DNA of 36,521 nucleotides from JBBRGG01 sp038240875 (lineage in GTDB: Bacteria; Planctomycetota; Phycisphaerae; Phycisphaerales; UBA1924). Each line of letters starts with the position of its first letter. Position 1 is the stretch's first letter. Shown in pieces: positions 26,018 to 34,931 of this stretch. The DNA is taken from the NCBI GenBank assembly GCA_038240875.1, contig JBBRGG010000005.1, positions 1-36,521 of the forward strand, in the 5' to 3' direction. The notes below the pieces were generated by a model. It worked only from the letters and a program-made list of their open reading frames with translations, was not told the origin of the DNA and ran no database searches. Made by a program: the position numbers and the translations under genes.

Positions 26018-26485
26018 TCACTCATTCCCAACCGTCGCCGGGTCGAGCCCTTGCTCAATTGCGGTGATCTTTCGCACGCGGCGTTCATGCCTGCCACCTT
26101 CAAATGGCGACTTGATCCACGTATCAACAATCGATTCGATCAATCGCTGCCCCAACAAATCCGCGCTCAAGCACAGCACGTTCGCGTTGTTATGGCTGCG
26201 TGACAAGTGAGCCGTGATCTCATCGTGGACCACCGCCGCCCGAATCCCCTTGACCTTGTTCGCAGCGATCGACATCCCAATCCCAGAGCCACACACCAAA
26301 ATCCCAAGGTCGGCGTTCCCCGCTGCGACTTCGCGTCCAACCAAATATGCTCGCTCAGGATAATCACAACTCGTACCCGAGCAATCGCCCAAGGTGCAAG
26401 CCTCGTGCCCTTCACGTTGCAATTTCTCCGCAAGAAGCTTGATCGCGGCGTGTCCGCGGTGGTCGGCGCTAATCGCAATTCGCAT
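26018..26485 (-). CDS. rpiB: Ribose-5-phosphate isomerase B
   Basis: RpiB interconverts ribose 5-phosphate and ribulose 5-phosphate in the pentose phosphate pathway. The ATG at 26485 gives MRIAISADHRGHAAIKLL with the D-H of the active site. The catalytic Cys is in LVCGSGIGMSIAANKVKGIR, and SRSHNNANVLCLSADLLG is the phosphate-binding region. Length is 155 residues, as usual for the family. It lies 60 bp downstream of the Sua5-like/phosphatase fusion on the same strand, probably in one operon. In Bacillus subtilis the order is ywlC (sua5), ywlD, ywlE (phosphatase), ywlF (rpiB), so the neighbourhood is conserved. Confidence 0.95.
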   Translation of the reverse strand: MRIAISADHRGHAAIKLLAEKLQREGHEACTLGDCSGTSCDYPERAYLVGREVAAGNADLGILVCGSGIGMSIAANKVKGIRAAVVHDEITAHLSRSHNNANVLCLSADLLGQRLIESIVDTWIKSPFEGGRHERRVRKITAIEQGLDPATVGNE

Positions 26486-26545
26486 CCAAGGCCTCGCTGA
26501 TTGGTTGTTTCTTCTGCTCTTGCACATGACCCGCGTGCACTTTGA

Positions 26546-27766
26546 TCACGCGTCCATCCCCGCCAATGTAGCCAGCCGCTGGTCAATCAGCGCGGCCATC
26601 CGCTTCAACGTTTGACGATAGACATCCATGCCCCCACCAATTGGGTCAGGCACGTCAGCGCCCGTCGGGTCAAGCGTTTCAACCTTTCCCGCCAATGAAG
26701 AATCCATTGCCAGCAGTGCTCGCGCGTGCGATTTGGTCATTGCGTATACCACATCTGCCTCGCGCAACATTTCCGGCGTCACCTGCCGCGAAGCGTGCCG
26801 ACCCGGATCAACGCCGATTTCAAGCAAAGCGTCGGCTGCCTCGGGCGTCATTGCTTGTCCATGAGAAGCCGCAACACCCGCCGATTCCGCCACGATAGGC
26901 ACAACCGCTCGCGCGCACGCCTTGAGCGCACGATCCTGCATCAACGCCTCGGCCATCGGGCTCCGACATGTATTCCCCGTGCACACCAGCAGCACAACCC
27001 GTGCCGCCTTTCGTCGAGCATCTCGCGCGCTCATCACGCCCTCTCTTTCCACGCGAACATGCCCGCTGGCATCCAGCCGTATCGTCGTTGATGGCTTGCC
27101 CAATCGCGTCGGTCCTGTATCGAGCACCGCGCGAACGCCCGCCACCAAAAGCTCCTCGGAACGTGTCGGCCCGATCTTTTCTGGCCTATCCATAGGCAGC
27201 CGATCTGCGATTACGATCGCGTTCCCGCGTCCATCTTCCCGCCTTACTCGACACATCCGCAAGATCGTCCGCGTCGGCTCTGACTCGGGCACACGCACGG
27301 CGATAGCCTCATCACGCCAAACCGTGTGCACCATTGCATGTAATGTCGCATCAAACTCCCCCGAACTCTCTCTGTTTGTGCCGCCGTTACTAGCCCCGCC
27401 ACCATTAGCCACAACCCGAAAGATGCGTTCCACACGCGCACGCGTGGCCTCGATCACAAATCGAACCGGACCAGGTGCAAGCCGAGAGAGAGCCCTTCGG
27501 TGCGCGGGCATCGTGATTCCCAACGCCGCAATCACTTCCTCAACATCAGCTACATGCCAGGTGTACGCCTCATCCGCACGCGCCGGTAACCTGAGCGCGG
27601 CCCGCACCGCCGCCAACGACCCTAATCCCTCGGGCGTAGTCAGCGCAAACATGCCATACACAGTCTCCGTTGGCAGCACCACGACGCCCCCATCACGCAC
27701 ATGACGCGACGCATCCTGCGCTTTGCGCGGATCTTCGTTCAAGGTGTCTGTGCGCACGGCTCCCAT
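26546..27766 (-). CDS. Fusion of a Sua5/YrdC-like domain and a low-molecular-weight phosphatase (YwlE-like)
   Basis: Protein of 406 residues; the ATG at 27766 has AAGGAG upstream, and the sequence further upstream in frame is not family-like. Residues 15-245 resemble Sua5/YrdC (threonylcarbamoyl-AMP synthase, first step of tRNA t6A): GGVVVLPTETVYGMFALTTP and TGPTRLGKPSTTIRL near the end. The K-x-R-P and SAN motifs of active enzymes are not visible, so activity is doubtful. Residues 257-406 are a low-molecular-weight phosphatase: P-loop CTGNTCRS (262-269) and DPIGGGMDVYRQT with the acid Asp (374). The Thr in the P-loop is the residue reported to give Bacillus YwlE its preference for phosphoarginine; tyrosine phosphatases have Ile there. 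It precedes rpiB. Confidence 0.88.
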   Translation of the reverse strand: MGAVRTDTLNEDPRKAQDASRHVRDGGVVVLPTETVYGMFALTTPEGLGSLAAVRAALRLPARADEAYTWHVADVEEVIAALGITMPAHRRALSRLAPGPVRFVIEATRARVERIFRVVANGGGASNGGTNRESSGEFDATLHAMVHTVWRDEAIAVRVPESEPTRTILRMCRVRREDGRGNAIVIADRLPMDRPEKIGPTRSEELLVAGVRAVLDTGPTRLGKPSTTIRLDASGHVRVEREGVMSARDARRKAARVVLLVCTGNTCRSPMAEALMQDRALKACARAVVPIVAESAGVAASHGQAMTPEAADALLEIGVDPGRHASRQVTPEMLREADVVYAMTKSHARALLAMDSSLAGKVETLDPTGADVPDPIGGGMDVYRQTLKRMAALIDQRLATLAGMDA

Positions 27767-28540
27767 GCTCGATCGTCTCCTTGCCGAACCAACCCTTACC
27801 GAACCAACCCTTTCCGAATCGGCTGTACCAAATAAATCCACGCTCAACCAGTTCCGCTGCTTCGCCTTGATTCGCTCTTCATCTATTCGCTCAATTCTGG
27901 TCTTTGCTACGCAGGAATCTTTAGAGTACCAGACGCATGCGTGTAAGGATTTTGTGAGTGTATATTCTAGGCCGAGCTCTCGCAATCAAGACTGTTCCCA
28001 GCTTCATCCATGCATACCCCTGGAACCGCCCGGGCTTCTACGCGAAGAGTCAATCGGTGGCGGCCTTCAAGGCCTCTCTCGCACGGGGGCCCCGCCGGTG
28101 GTGAAACTCCAAGCTTGGCTAGCGCTAGGTTTGGGCGTTTGATTCTGCACTTGGTTTGTTGGTGCTAAGCGAAATCGAGTTTGGAATCTCTAGTTTGTTG
28201 GAAGTTTTGTATGGGAAGTTGCTCGAAGTTTATTCTGTGCTTTGCTCACTTTGCTTTGGCAGCCTGCAAATAGGCTTATCAACGCTCTGCTTTCACACGC
28301 AACAAGGGGGCTGCGTATTCAAGGCCCGGCAACGCGAAATACCGCAGCCAAGTTGGCTCGCCCCCGGTACAACTTGACAGAGGCTGTTCGGGGCCACGTA
28401 TTCATGCGTTCAATTCAATCCTTCGAGTTCCTGCGATTATTCATATACCTTCTAACGCAATTGCGTGTACTCTTAACCCGTATAGTCGCTGGTATTTGTT
28501 CCGCAACACACGTTCGATATTCGTGTTAGGGAGCCTTCGC
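27767..28540. other. 774-bp divergent intergenic region
   Basis: No gene supported. It holds a 15-bp repeat at 27781-27825 (ttgccgaaccaaccc, ttaccgaaccaaccc, then a degenerate unit), the palindrome GGCCTTCAAGGCC near 28065-28077, a GGGGGCCCCGCCGGT block resembling that at 32633-32650, and the palindrome at 28455-28466. Confidence 0.5.
28455..28466. promoter_or_regulatory. Perfect palindrome ACGCAATTGCGT upstream of the pseudopilin gene
   Basis: The 12-bp palindrome ends 14 bp before TATAGT (28481-28486), a good -10 hexamer, and about 75 bp before the GTG start at 28541. It may be an operator over the promoter; the spacing to a -35 box is not canonical. Confidence 0.3.
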
Positions 28541-29617
28541 GTGGCACATGTTCTTCCGCAATCTCGAATCTTTCGCGCTCCAAAGGCATTCAGCCTCGTC
28601 GAGCTCTTGGTCGTCATCCTCATCATCGGCATCATCATCGCCATCGTCCTGCCTGCTCTTGGTGGCGTGCGCGACTCGGCCCGCGATGCCGACAGCCGAT
28701 CTCTCATCGCTAACGTCTCCAGTGCTAGCTCGCAGTTCATCCTCGATAACCGCAAGGCCCCAGGTTACTTCACGCCCTTCGAGCTCGGCTCCGTCGATAA
28801 CGAAACCCGTGGCTTCACCGCCATGCAAAACGCCATGCTCGACCTCGCGGGTGGCGTCGTTCTTCCAACGACCGCTGGGCAATTCCCAGTCGGCCCCAGC
28901 AACGTAGCCGCTCGTCAAGTTCCCTTCTCTCCGGACGCCGTCGGCGTCAGTACCGGCACCTCCAAAGCCTACTTCGTTCCCCCCAGCAAATACCTCAAGC
29001 TCCAGAACGGCACCGAAGGCGGCACACGCGTCGGCAACGCGAATCACGCGCGCATCCCCGAACTCGTTGACGCCAACGGCCAGCCTCTTCTCGCTTGGGT
29101 CGAAGATCCCACCGCGCGCCAATCTGTCAAGTCCATCGCCGACTTTTCCGCCCCCGCCGCACTCGGTGGCAACAATCCCTCGTCAAAGTTCTACCTCGCC
29201 TCTAACTACGCCCTGCTCAACTCCGAGTCCCTAGGTCGCCTCCGTACCAACAACGCGGTTAATAGCCTTCTCGCTTCCGCCCCTCCGAGCTCCACCCCTG
29301 CGAACGCCACTGCAACACTTATGGGTATTCTGGGCAACCCCGGCTCTCCCGACGACGTTAGCAAAAACCTCATCAACATCCTTCCTACTGCCTCTCGCGG
29401 TGCCTTTATCGTTCATGGTACCGGCCGCGATGGCATCTTCCTTAACAGAGAATCACGTAGAGCCGGCTCCGTTGTATTCAATAACATTATCAACTACGGC
29501 TCCAATTTCAAGGCTCTTCCAGGACCCGCTGGCACGCCCATCCTCGGCACCGATGGCAAGCCCAAATCCGAAGACGTCCTCGCCCGCTTTGACGACATCG
29601 TTCAAGCCGCCAACTAA
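28541..29617 (+). CDS. Type II secretion/type IV pilus-like pseudopilin
   Basis: Protein of 358 residues from the GTG at 28541, chosen because AGGGAG lies 7 nt upstream. The N-terminus has a short basic leader (PQSRIFRAPKA) and the prepilin motif FSLVELLVVILIIGIIIAIV with Glu at +5; cleavage is expected before the Phe (Ala at -1 instead of the usual Gly). The remaining 310 residues form a large soluble domain with planctomycete-type sequence (PAYFVPPSKYLKLQ-like region, ESRRAGSVVFNNIINYGSNF). Pseudopilins assemble in the periplasm for type II secretion or DNA uptake. The next gene is comEC, 140 bp away on the same strand, which supports a role in DNA uptake, but a general secretion role is equally possible. 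Confidence 0.85.
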   Translation: MAHVLPQSRIFRAPKAFSLVELLVVILIIGIIIAIVLPALGGVRDSARDADSRSLIANVSSASSQFILDNRKAPGYFTPFELGSVDNETRGFTAMQNAMLDLAGGVVLPTTAGQFPVGPSNVAARQVPFSPDAVGVSTGTSKAYFVPPSKYLKLQNGTEGGTRVGNANHARIPELVDANGQPLLAWVEDPTARQSVKSIADFSAPAALGGNNPSSKFYLASNYALLNSESLGRLRTNNAVNSLLASAPPSSTPANATATLMGILGNPGSPDDVSKNLINILPTASRGAFIVHGTGRDGIFLNRESRRAGSVVFNNIINYGSNFKALPGPAGTPILGTDGKPKSEDVLARFDDIVQAAN

Positions 29618-29673
29618 ATTAACCCGCCTTTCTTCCACATCTTCACCCTGCCTGTTTAAACAAAGTTCCCAGT

Positions 29674-29707
29674 AGCCCGGTGATCTAAGCCAGGCTCTTT
29701 CATTTTT
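29674..29707 (+). terminator. Possible terminator of the pseudopilin gene
   Basis: AGCCCGG (29674-29680) pairs with CCAGGCT (29690-29696) with one mismatch, followed by CTTTCATTTTT. Confidence 0.5.
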
Positions 29708-29757
29708 ACATCACTCTGTCACTTGACGATTCACTCCAAACGTGCGAGCCTTCGCAT

Positions 29758-32583
29758 GTGCATCCAATGGTTCCCAACTCGGCTTCCGATTCAGCGAACC
29801 GCGCTAATGCTGAACGCGCCAATGCTGAACGCGCCAATCCCGAACAAACCAATCCACATCTCGCCCACGCCCGCTTGCGTGTCGCAGTCGCCTTTGCCAC
29901 CTTTGTCCTCGGGCTCATTCTCGCCCGGTCACTCGAAGGTGCACTCGCATCCACAACATGGTTTGGTTTCGCTGCGGCGTGCCTATTACTCGCAGTCATA
30001 CTTCCTGCACAATTTCGCGCATCCTCTCGGGCTCAACTTCTCGCGCGTGCATCCTCGGCGTGCCTCGCACTCGCCGCACTCTCACTCGGCGCAGGCTGGT
30101 TCACCTTCCGCATCCATGAACGCGCCGCTCCAACTCTCCACTACACCCAAGGCGTCGTCACCGTCGAAGGCTTCATCACCGCCGCGCCGCAATGGCGCGC
30201 CGCCCAAAGCCCCGCTTCCTTCGCAACCGGTTCTTGGCGCTTCGACCTCGCGCTTACCAGCACGTTGGATCCAAATAATTCTGCTCGCGCGCTCTCTGAT
30301 CAAATTATCCCCGCCCGAGGCGCGCTCTGGGTTCGCTTGCCTGGCTCTCACGCACGCTCCTTCTCAACCGACTCTCTTCCCATAGGCACACGCGTCCGCA
30401 TCACCGGCACGATCGACACCATCGATCCACCCACGAACCCAGGCCAGTCCGACCTTCGGCTTCTCGCCGCTCAGCGTGGCGTCATCGGTTCACTCTCCCT
30501 CAGCGACCCTTCACTCATCCAAACTCTCGCGCCCCCTTCGCGCTTCGCCCGCGCAATCCAAACCGCGCTCGACGCCCTCCGCCGCCGCGCCGCCGACGTC
30601 GTTGCTCGCGCGGCAAGTAGCACCCAAACTCCAACTTCCTTTGAAACTCAAACGCAAGCTCAAAACCAATCGCCTTCCAACTCCTCATTTCTTTCGTCCA
30701 TCGACGCCACTCGCGCTACTCAGCGACAAGCCCTCATCACCGGCTTACTCCTCGGCGAATTTGACCCCGCTTCCCAAGACGTCCGCGACATCCGTGACGC
30801 TTTCGCTCGCCAAGGCCTTGTCCACATTCTCTCCATCTCCGGCTTTCACTTGACCGTTCTCGCAGGCGTATCTCTCGCCCTGCTTCGCCTCACCGGCGAC
30901 CAAGGCCGCCTCGAACCCCTCATCGTCGCGATCCTTGTCTTCATCTTCCTCCTCATCGTTCCGGCTCAATCACCTATCCTTCGCTCCGGCTTACTCGTCC
31001 TTGCTCTCCTGCTCATTCAAGCGACAGGCCGCCGATACGACCGCCTTATCGTCCTCGGCTGGATCTCTATCGCCTTACTCATCTGGCGCCCTCTTGACGC
31101 TTGGTCCATCGGCTATCAACTCAGCGTCGGCCTCACCGCCGCACTTCTTTGGCGTGGCCACGCCTTCCACGCTCGTCTTTGGAACCTCTTCTCCCCCGCG
31201 CCCCTCAAAGGCGTCCGCCCCATCGACCGCGGGCTCTTGGGCCTGCTTCTCGAAGCCGTCAAAGCCTCCCTCTCGACAGGCCTTCTCTGTGGCTTCTTCG
31301 CATTCCCCATCGTCGCCTACCACGCTGGCATCCTCAGCACCTTGGGCATTTTCGTGGGCATCATCGTCACCCCTGTCATCATTCTCGCGCTCTGGATCGG
31401 GTACGCCGCCCTCATCGTCGGCATGTTCATTCCACCCGCCGCCGACTTCGCCGCCAGCACACTCGCCGCCCTCGCCGAAGCCGCAATAGCTCTCGTCCAA
31501 CTCTTTGACCGCATCCCCCTCAGCTCTACACGCCTGCCGCCGGTTCCAATCTTCTGGGCCTTCGCCGCGACGCTCGCGTTCGCGTGGTGGGTTGGCGTAC
31601 ACCGCCCACGCCGCCTGCACACGTCCATCCTCATCCTCCTCCTTAGCGCATGGCTCACCATCGCATGGCTCGCGCCCAATCGCATCGCGTCGTTTCCATT
31701 TGCAAGCACACATTCGCAATTGCCCTTGCTCCGCATCGACGCATTCGCCGTCGGTGACGCCACCTGCATCCTCATCCGCTCCGACGACCAAGCCCTGCTG
31801 TGGGACGCAGGCGGCCCAACCCAAGGCGGCATCCTCCCCGACATCGTTCAATGGACCCGCGCCCTCGACGCATGGCATGTTCAATCTCTAATCATCACCC
31901 ACGCCGACATCGACCACTACGCCGCCGCCGACACCATCATCGGCCCGCTCAACATCAAGCGCTTGTACATGTCAAACGCCATGCAAGCACAGCTCGTGCG
32001 CGACCGCGCCCGCAATGCACGGTACGCGCAAAGCTCCAATCTCACTTCAAATCAAAGCGCATCACCTCTCGCCCGCATCATGGATCGAGCAACCCGCACC
32101 TTGGCTGAGAACAAGGGTTCGATCAACACGCTCGCGCGTGGCGACGAGCTCTCGCTTGGCCGCGCTCGCTTCCGCGTCCTTTGGCCGCCCGCTGACTTTG
32201 ATCTCGACGCCACCAGCACAATCGATAACGACGCGTCTCTTGTTGCCCACATCGAAGTCCAAACCGCCGCCGGACCACGCCACATCCTGCTGACAGGCGA
32301 TATCACCGACAATTCCATCAAGCTCATCCGCACATTCGAGCCTTCGCTTCGCGCTCACATCATGGAAGCCCCGCACCATGGCACAGCCACGCCAGGCGTC
32401 CGCGATTGGATCCTCGACATCGCGCCTGATGTCGTAATTCAATCCGCAGGTAAACGCAAATCAAGCGACCCACGCCTCGATATCGCTCGCCAAGGCCGCC
32501 TCTGGCACGCCACCGGCATCGCGGGCCATTCCTTCGCCGAAATCCGCACCGATGGCTCCATCATTACAGGCACGCACAATTAG
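29758..32583 (+). CDS. comEC: ComEC/Rec2-type DNA internalisation protein
   Basis: Protein of 941 residues with the full ComEC layout: N-terminal membrane helices and an OB-like domain (VTVEGFITAAPQW; GTRVRITGTID), then the competence domain with HILSISGFHLTVL and about ten membrane helices (LIVAILVFIFLLIVP and so on). The C-terminal metallo-beta-lactamase-like domain from about residue 655 has FAVGDATCILIRSD, LLWDAGG, the motif ITHADIDHYAA, LLTGDI and EAPHHGT. ComEC forms the inner-membrane channel that takes up single-stranded DNA; the last domain is thought to degrade the other strand. Start is uncertain: GTG at 29758 or ATG at 29767, neither with a strong ribosome site. A 15-bp repeat (29800-29844) gives NAERANAERAN near the N-terminus. 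Confidence 0.95.
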   Translation: MHPMVPNSASDSANRANAERANAERANPEQTNPHLAHARLRVAVAFATFVLGLILARSLEGALASTTWFGFAAACLLLAVILPAQFRASSRAQLLARASSACLALAALSLGAGWFTFRIHERAAPTLHYTQGVVTVEGFITAAPQWRAAQSPASFATGSWRFDLALTSTLDPNNSARALSDQIIPARGALWVRLPGSHARSFSTDSLPIGTRVRITGTIDTIDPPTNPGQSDLRLLAAQRGVIGSLSLSDPSLIQTLAPPSRFARAIQTALDALRRRAADVVARAASSTQTPTSFETQTQAQNQSPSNSSFLSSIDATRATQRQALITGLLLGEFDPASQDVRDIRDAFARQGLVHILSISGFHLTVLAGVSLALLRLTGDQGRLEPLIVAILVFIFLLIVPAQSPILRSGLLVLALLLIQATGRRYDRLIVLGWISIALLIWRPLDAWSIGYQLSVGLTAALLWRGHAFHARLWNLFSPAPLKGVRPIDRGLLGLLLEAVKASLSTGLLCGFFAFPIVAYHAGILSTLGIFVGIIVTPVIILALWIGYAALIVGMFIPPAADFAASTLAALAEAAIALVQLFDRIPLSSTRLPPVPIFWAFAATLAFAWWVGVHRPRRLHTSILILLLSAWLTIAWLAPNRIASFPFASTHSQLPLLRIDAFAVGDATCILIRSDDQALLWDAGGPTQGGILPDIVQWTRALDAWHVQSLIITHADIDHYAAADTIIGPLNIKRLYMSNAMQAQLVRDRARNARYAQSSNLTSNQSASPLARIMDRATRTLAENKGSINTLARGDELSLGRARFRVLWPPADFDLDATSTIDNDASLVAHIEVQTAAGPRHILLTGDITDNSIKLIRTFEPSLRAHIMEAPHHGTATPGVRDWILDIAPDVVIQSAGKRKSSDPRLDIARQGRLWHATGIAGHSFAEIRTDGSIITGTHN
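29800..29844 (+). repeat. 15-bp in-frame repeat in comEC
   Basis: Three units of cgcgccaatgctgaa type, the third diverged, coding for ANAER repeats at the hydrophilic N-terminus. Confidence 0.8.
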
Positions 32584-32989
32584 ATAGCCTTATACTTTTG
32601 CCTTGGGTACCTTTGCCTTTGCCTTGGGTGGTCCGGCGGTCCCCGCCGGTTGTCTTTCCCGACTCACCATTCCCAATTCGCGCTGCCTTGCCTTTTTTTA
32701 AGCCTTCGATAAGCCTCAATAATTCCCAGAATCAGTGTGCATCTTGCCCTGTGTGTTGTACGTCATGTACAGCTAGCCGTGGATTGCCTTAGTCCGCGGT
32801 ACAAGGCGGTCAACGACCAAAGCGACAACCAGTCTTTTAACGCATTTTAGCTCGCATCCGCACGAGAGAGAGCATCGCAAATCACTTTCAGCGAGGCTAT
32901 CCACGCACAATCAACTTTCAGCAGCTCAAATTTCAATCAACTCACACGCTACTTCTCACGCTCGCCCCCGGCCACTGCGGTCACTGCGG
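32584..32989. other. Gene-free region after comEC with a GC-rich hairpin
   Basis: CCGGCGG (32633-32639) pairs with CCGCCGG (32643-32649), 50 bp after the comEC stop, followed by TTGTCTTT; possibly the comEC terminator. Otherwise nothing is supported. Confidence 0.45.
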
Positions 32990-34102
32990 CCTAATCGTTC
33001 CGCTGCGCTCCTCCCCGCGCACACCGCCCTTGCACAAGGCTTCGCGCCCGAATTTTAAGTCTTCTCGCCGCCTCAAGGCACGCTTTGGGGCAATGCTCAT
33101 CTCAGCGTTGATGGCAAGACGGTTGGTGGCGGACTCTTTATTCCAAATGTAACCCGTGCTACTAGTTACAAACTCAATACAACAAGTCTCACTCAGATTT
33201 CGCCTAGCCTTGCCGTTACTGTTGTCTCCGACAACGGCGCTCACACGGTTGGCTACGCAAGCCGCAGAAGTGCCGCGGGCGTAGTGGATATATTTAGCCC
33301 TCCAATCGTGTCGCCTCCATCTGTCGAGAACCGGCCCGCATCAGCGGCAACGGTCAAATCGTCGCGAGGAGTCGCTAGTTTTCCACCTCCGGCGGCATCG
33401 TCGGGTCGTAGGCATATCGCTGGACGCCACTAGGTGGGTTGCAAACTTCGCCCGCGTGTCGCCTCAATTCATCGTTGACAAGCGTCAAAAACATCAGCCG
33501 CGATAGTTACACAACTGTCGACGAATGTCGAAATTATGTATTTGGACAACTTCAAGAAGCATGGTCATGGAACATAATAACAGGATTTAGGATCCTGCCA
33601 GATTTGCCAGATGCGATTTTCTAGTGCCGCAAAGGCTCTTGCTGTAAATACCAATGGCTCGATCATCGTCGGCGATGGCAACATCACTGCGGGCCGCTCT
33701 CGTGCTTTGCGCTGGGATAATGGCACACCTGCAGGATTGCCAGCACCTAGCGATTATTGTGATTCGACAGCAAACGGTTTAAGCGACGATGGCAGCATCA
33801 TTGTCGGGTATCTCGCTGGTAGTTTGATCGGCCTGCCTAATACTACCGCGATTTGGACAGCGCAAACTAACTGGATGCCAACGCTCGATTACCTTCGACA
33901 AGAAGGTCTTTCCATTCCTCCGTTCTACAGCAGCAGATTCAAAACGAATGTTTTGTGTAGATAGTAATGTGTATGCTAGCCTGATACGTGATAACTAAAT
34001 AGCAATGAATTTCTCACGCTCGCGGTTATCATCTCGCCTTCATCCTTATTATTGCTCACCTTTGGCATAGCCCTCTCTCGCCGGTCACGTACCCGGCGGT
34101 AA
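32990..34102 (+). pseudogene. Decayed HAF-repeat secreted protein with PEP-CTERM-like tail
   Basis: Family fragments appear in order across frames. There is a signal-peptide end (SAALLPAHTALAQGFAPEF) and a TAA at 33056. Next come VFSPPQGTLWGNAHLSVDGK and TVGGGLFIPNVT. About 33390 on reads GGIVGS, a TAG at 33409, then AYRWTPLGGLQTS. About 33555-33617 reads SWNIITGFRILPDLPD. Then 33618-33960 reads ALAVNTNGSIIVGDGN, followed by ANGLSDDGSIIVGYLAGS. The tail ends AVIISPSSLLLLTFGIALSR plus a basic end at 34102. HAF-type repeats (an SADGSxIVG strand, then an AFRWT-G-M strand) and a C-terminal helix with Arg cluster are typical of planctomycete surface proteins. Several stops and at least two frame changes show decay. 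Limits are approximate. Confidence 0.7.
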
Positions 34103-34931
34103 GTTTGGTGTGTTTACACAATATGATAGAAGTTTTCGGTATGAAGCATCATCTCGGCTAGATTCTTTGTACCCTCACTAGTTTGGTTTCATCTGTCCAC
34201 GCTCAGAACGCAGCGGTCAAGCCTTAGTCATTAAGGTGCACGACCCTGCAACGGTCAGCCAACGCGCGGCTTGCGCGGCCGCCGCACCAGCGCCCGCTGC
34301 TGAGACGCACGACATGGTCAAATTCAAGGACGCACGTGTGCTCATCGTTGGAATCCAGAAACCCTCGGAGTCGCTTACGTACCGCCACCGGACGTGGTTG
34401 CGCTATTCTTGAGTTAGGGACGCTAGACAAGACCAAACTAGACACGTCCGAACTAAACAAGCCCGAACTACTTTAGATCGAATTAGTTCGGCAGACGCCA
34501 TCAGTCATGCACGCAATTCCAACAAGGGCGCGTGTACCGCCAAGATTTACGAGCGCACTATGCCAAAAGCTCGCGAGCGTGCCTGCTCGTGCCCGGCCAG
34601 CATTTGGCAGCCGCAGCGTTCGCCAATACCAAACCGTGCAAAGCCTGGTGCATCCGCATGTTCCATGCGTATCTCCATGGAACGTTAATGAGACTTCCAA
34701 GTTTGAACGCGTTCACACAAGCAAACCTTTACGCACAACAAAATCTCAAGCTCGCCACCCAATGTTGCGCTCTATCGACTAGTACGTCAAACATCCGAAC
34801 ACGTTTCTCGCGATTTTCAATCCGCTTGTTCCGCACGCCCGTAACCCTAGTCCTTCGTGCTCCTATCATGCACGTTCAGAGTAATCGGCTGCACCAGCCG
34901 CCGATGAAACGTTGGATTACAAAGGGCGCGT
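34103..34931. other. 829-bp region without a recognisable gene
   Basis: A signal-peptide-like fragment (TSLVSSVHAQNAAVK, about 34168-34223) precedes a stop, perhaps a remnant of another secreted protein. A 15-bp repeat (34427-34471) and a hairpin (34463-34491) follow. An open frame of 141 codons (34532-34957) overlaps the next gene, has atypical composition and is not supported. Confidence 0.5.
34427..34491. repeat. 15-bp tandem repeat followed by an 8-bp-stem hairpin
   Basis: Units are acaagaccaaactag, acacgtccgaactaa and acaagcccgaactac (34427-34471). CCGAACTA (34463-34470) pairs perfectly with TAGTTCGG (34484-34491). Confidence 0.7.

Noticed and set aside
33611..33964. Intact 117-residue protein with NGSIIVG repeats
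   Set aside because: It is the longest readable piece of the HAF-type pseudogene and lacks a start with a ribosome site and a signal peptide.
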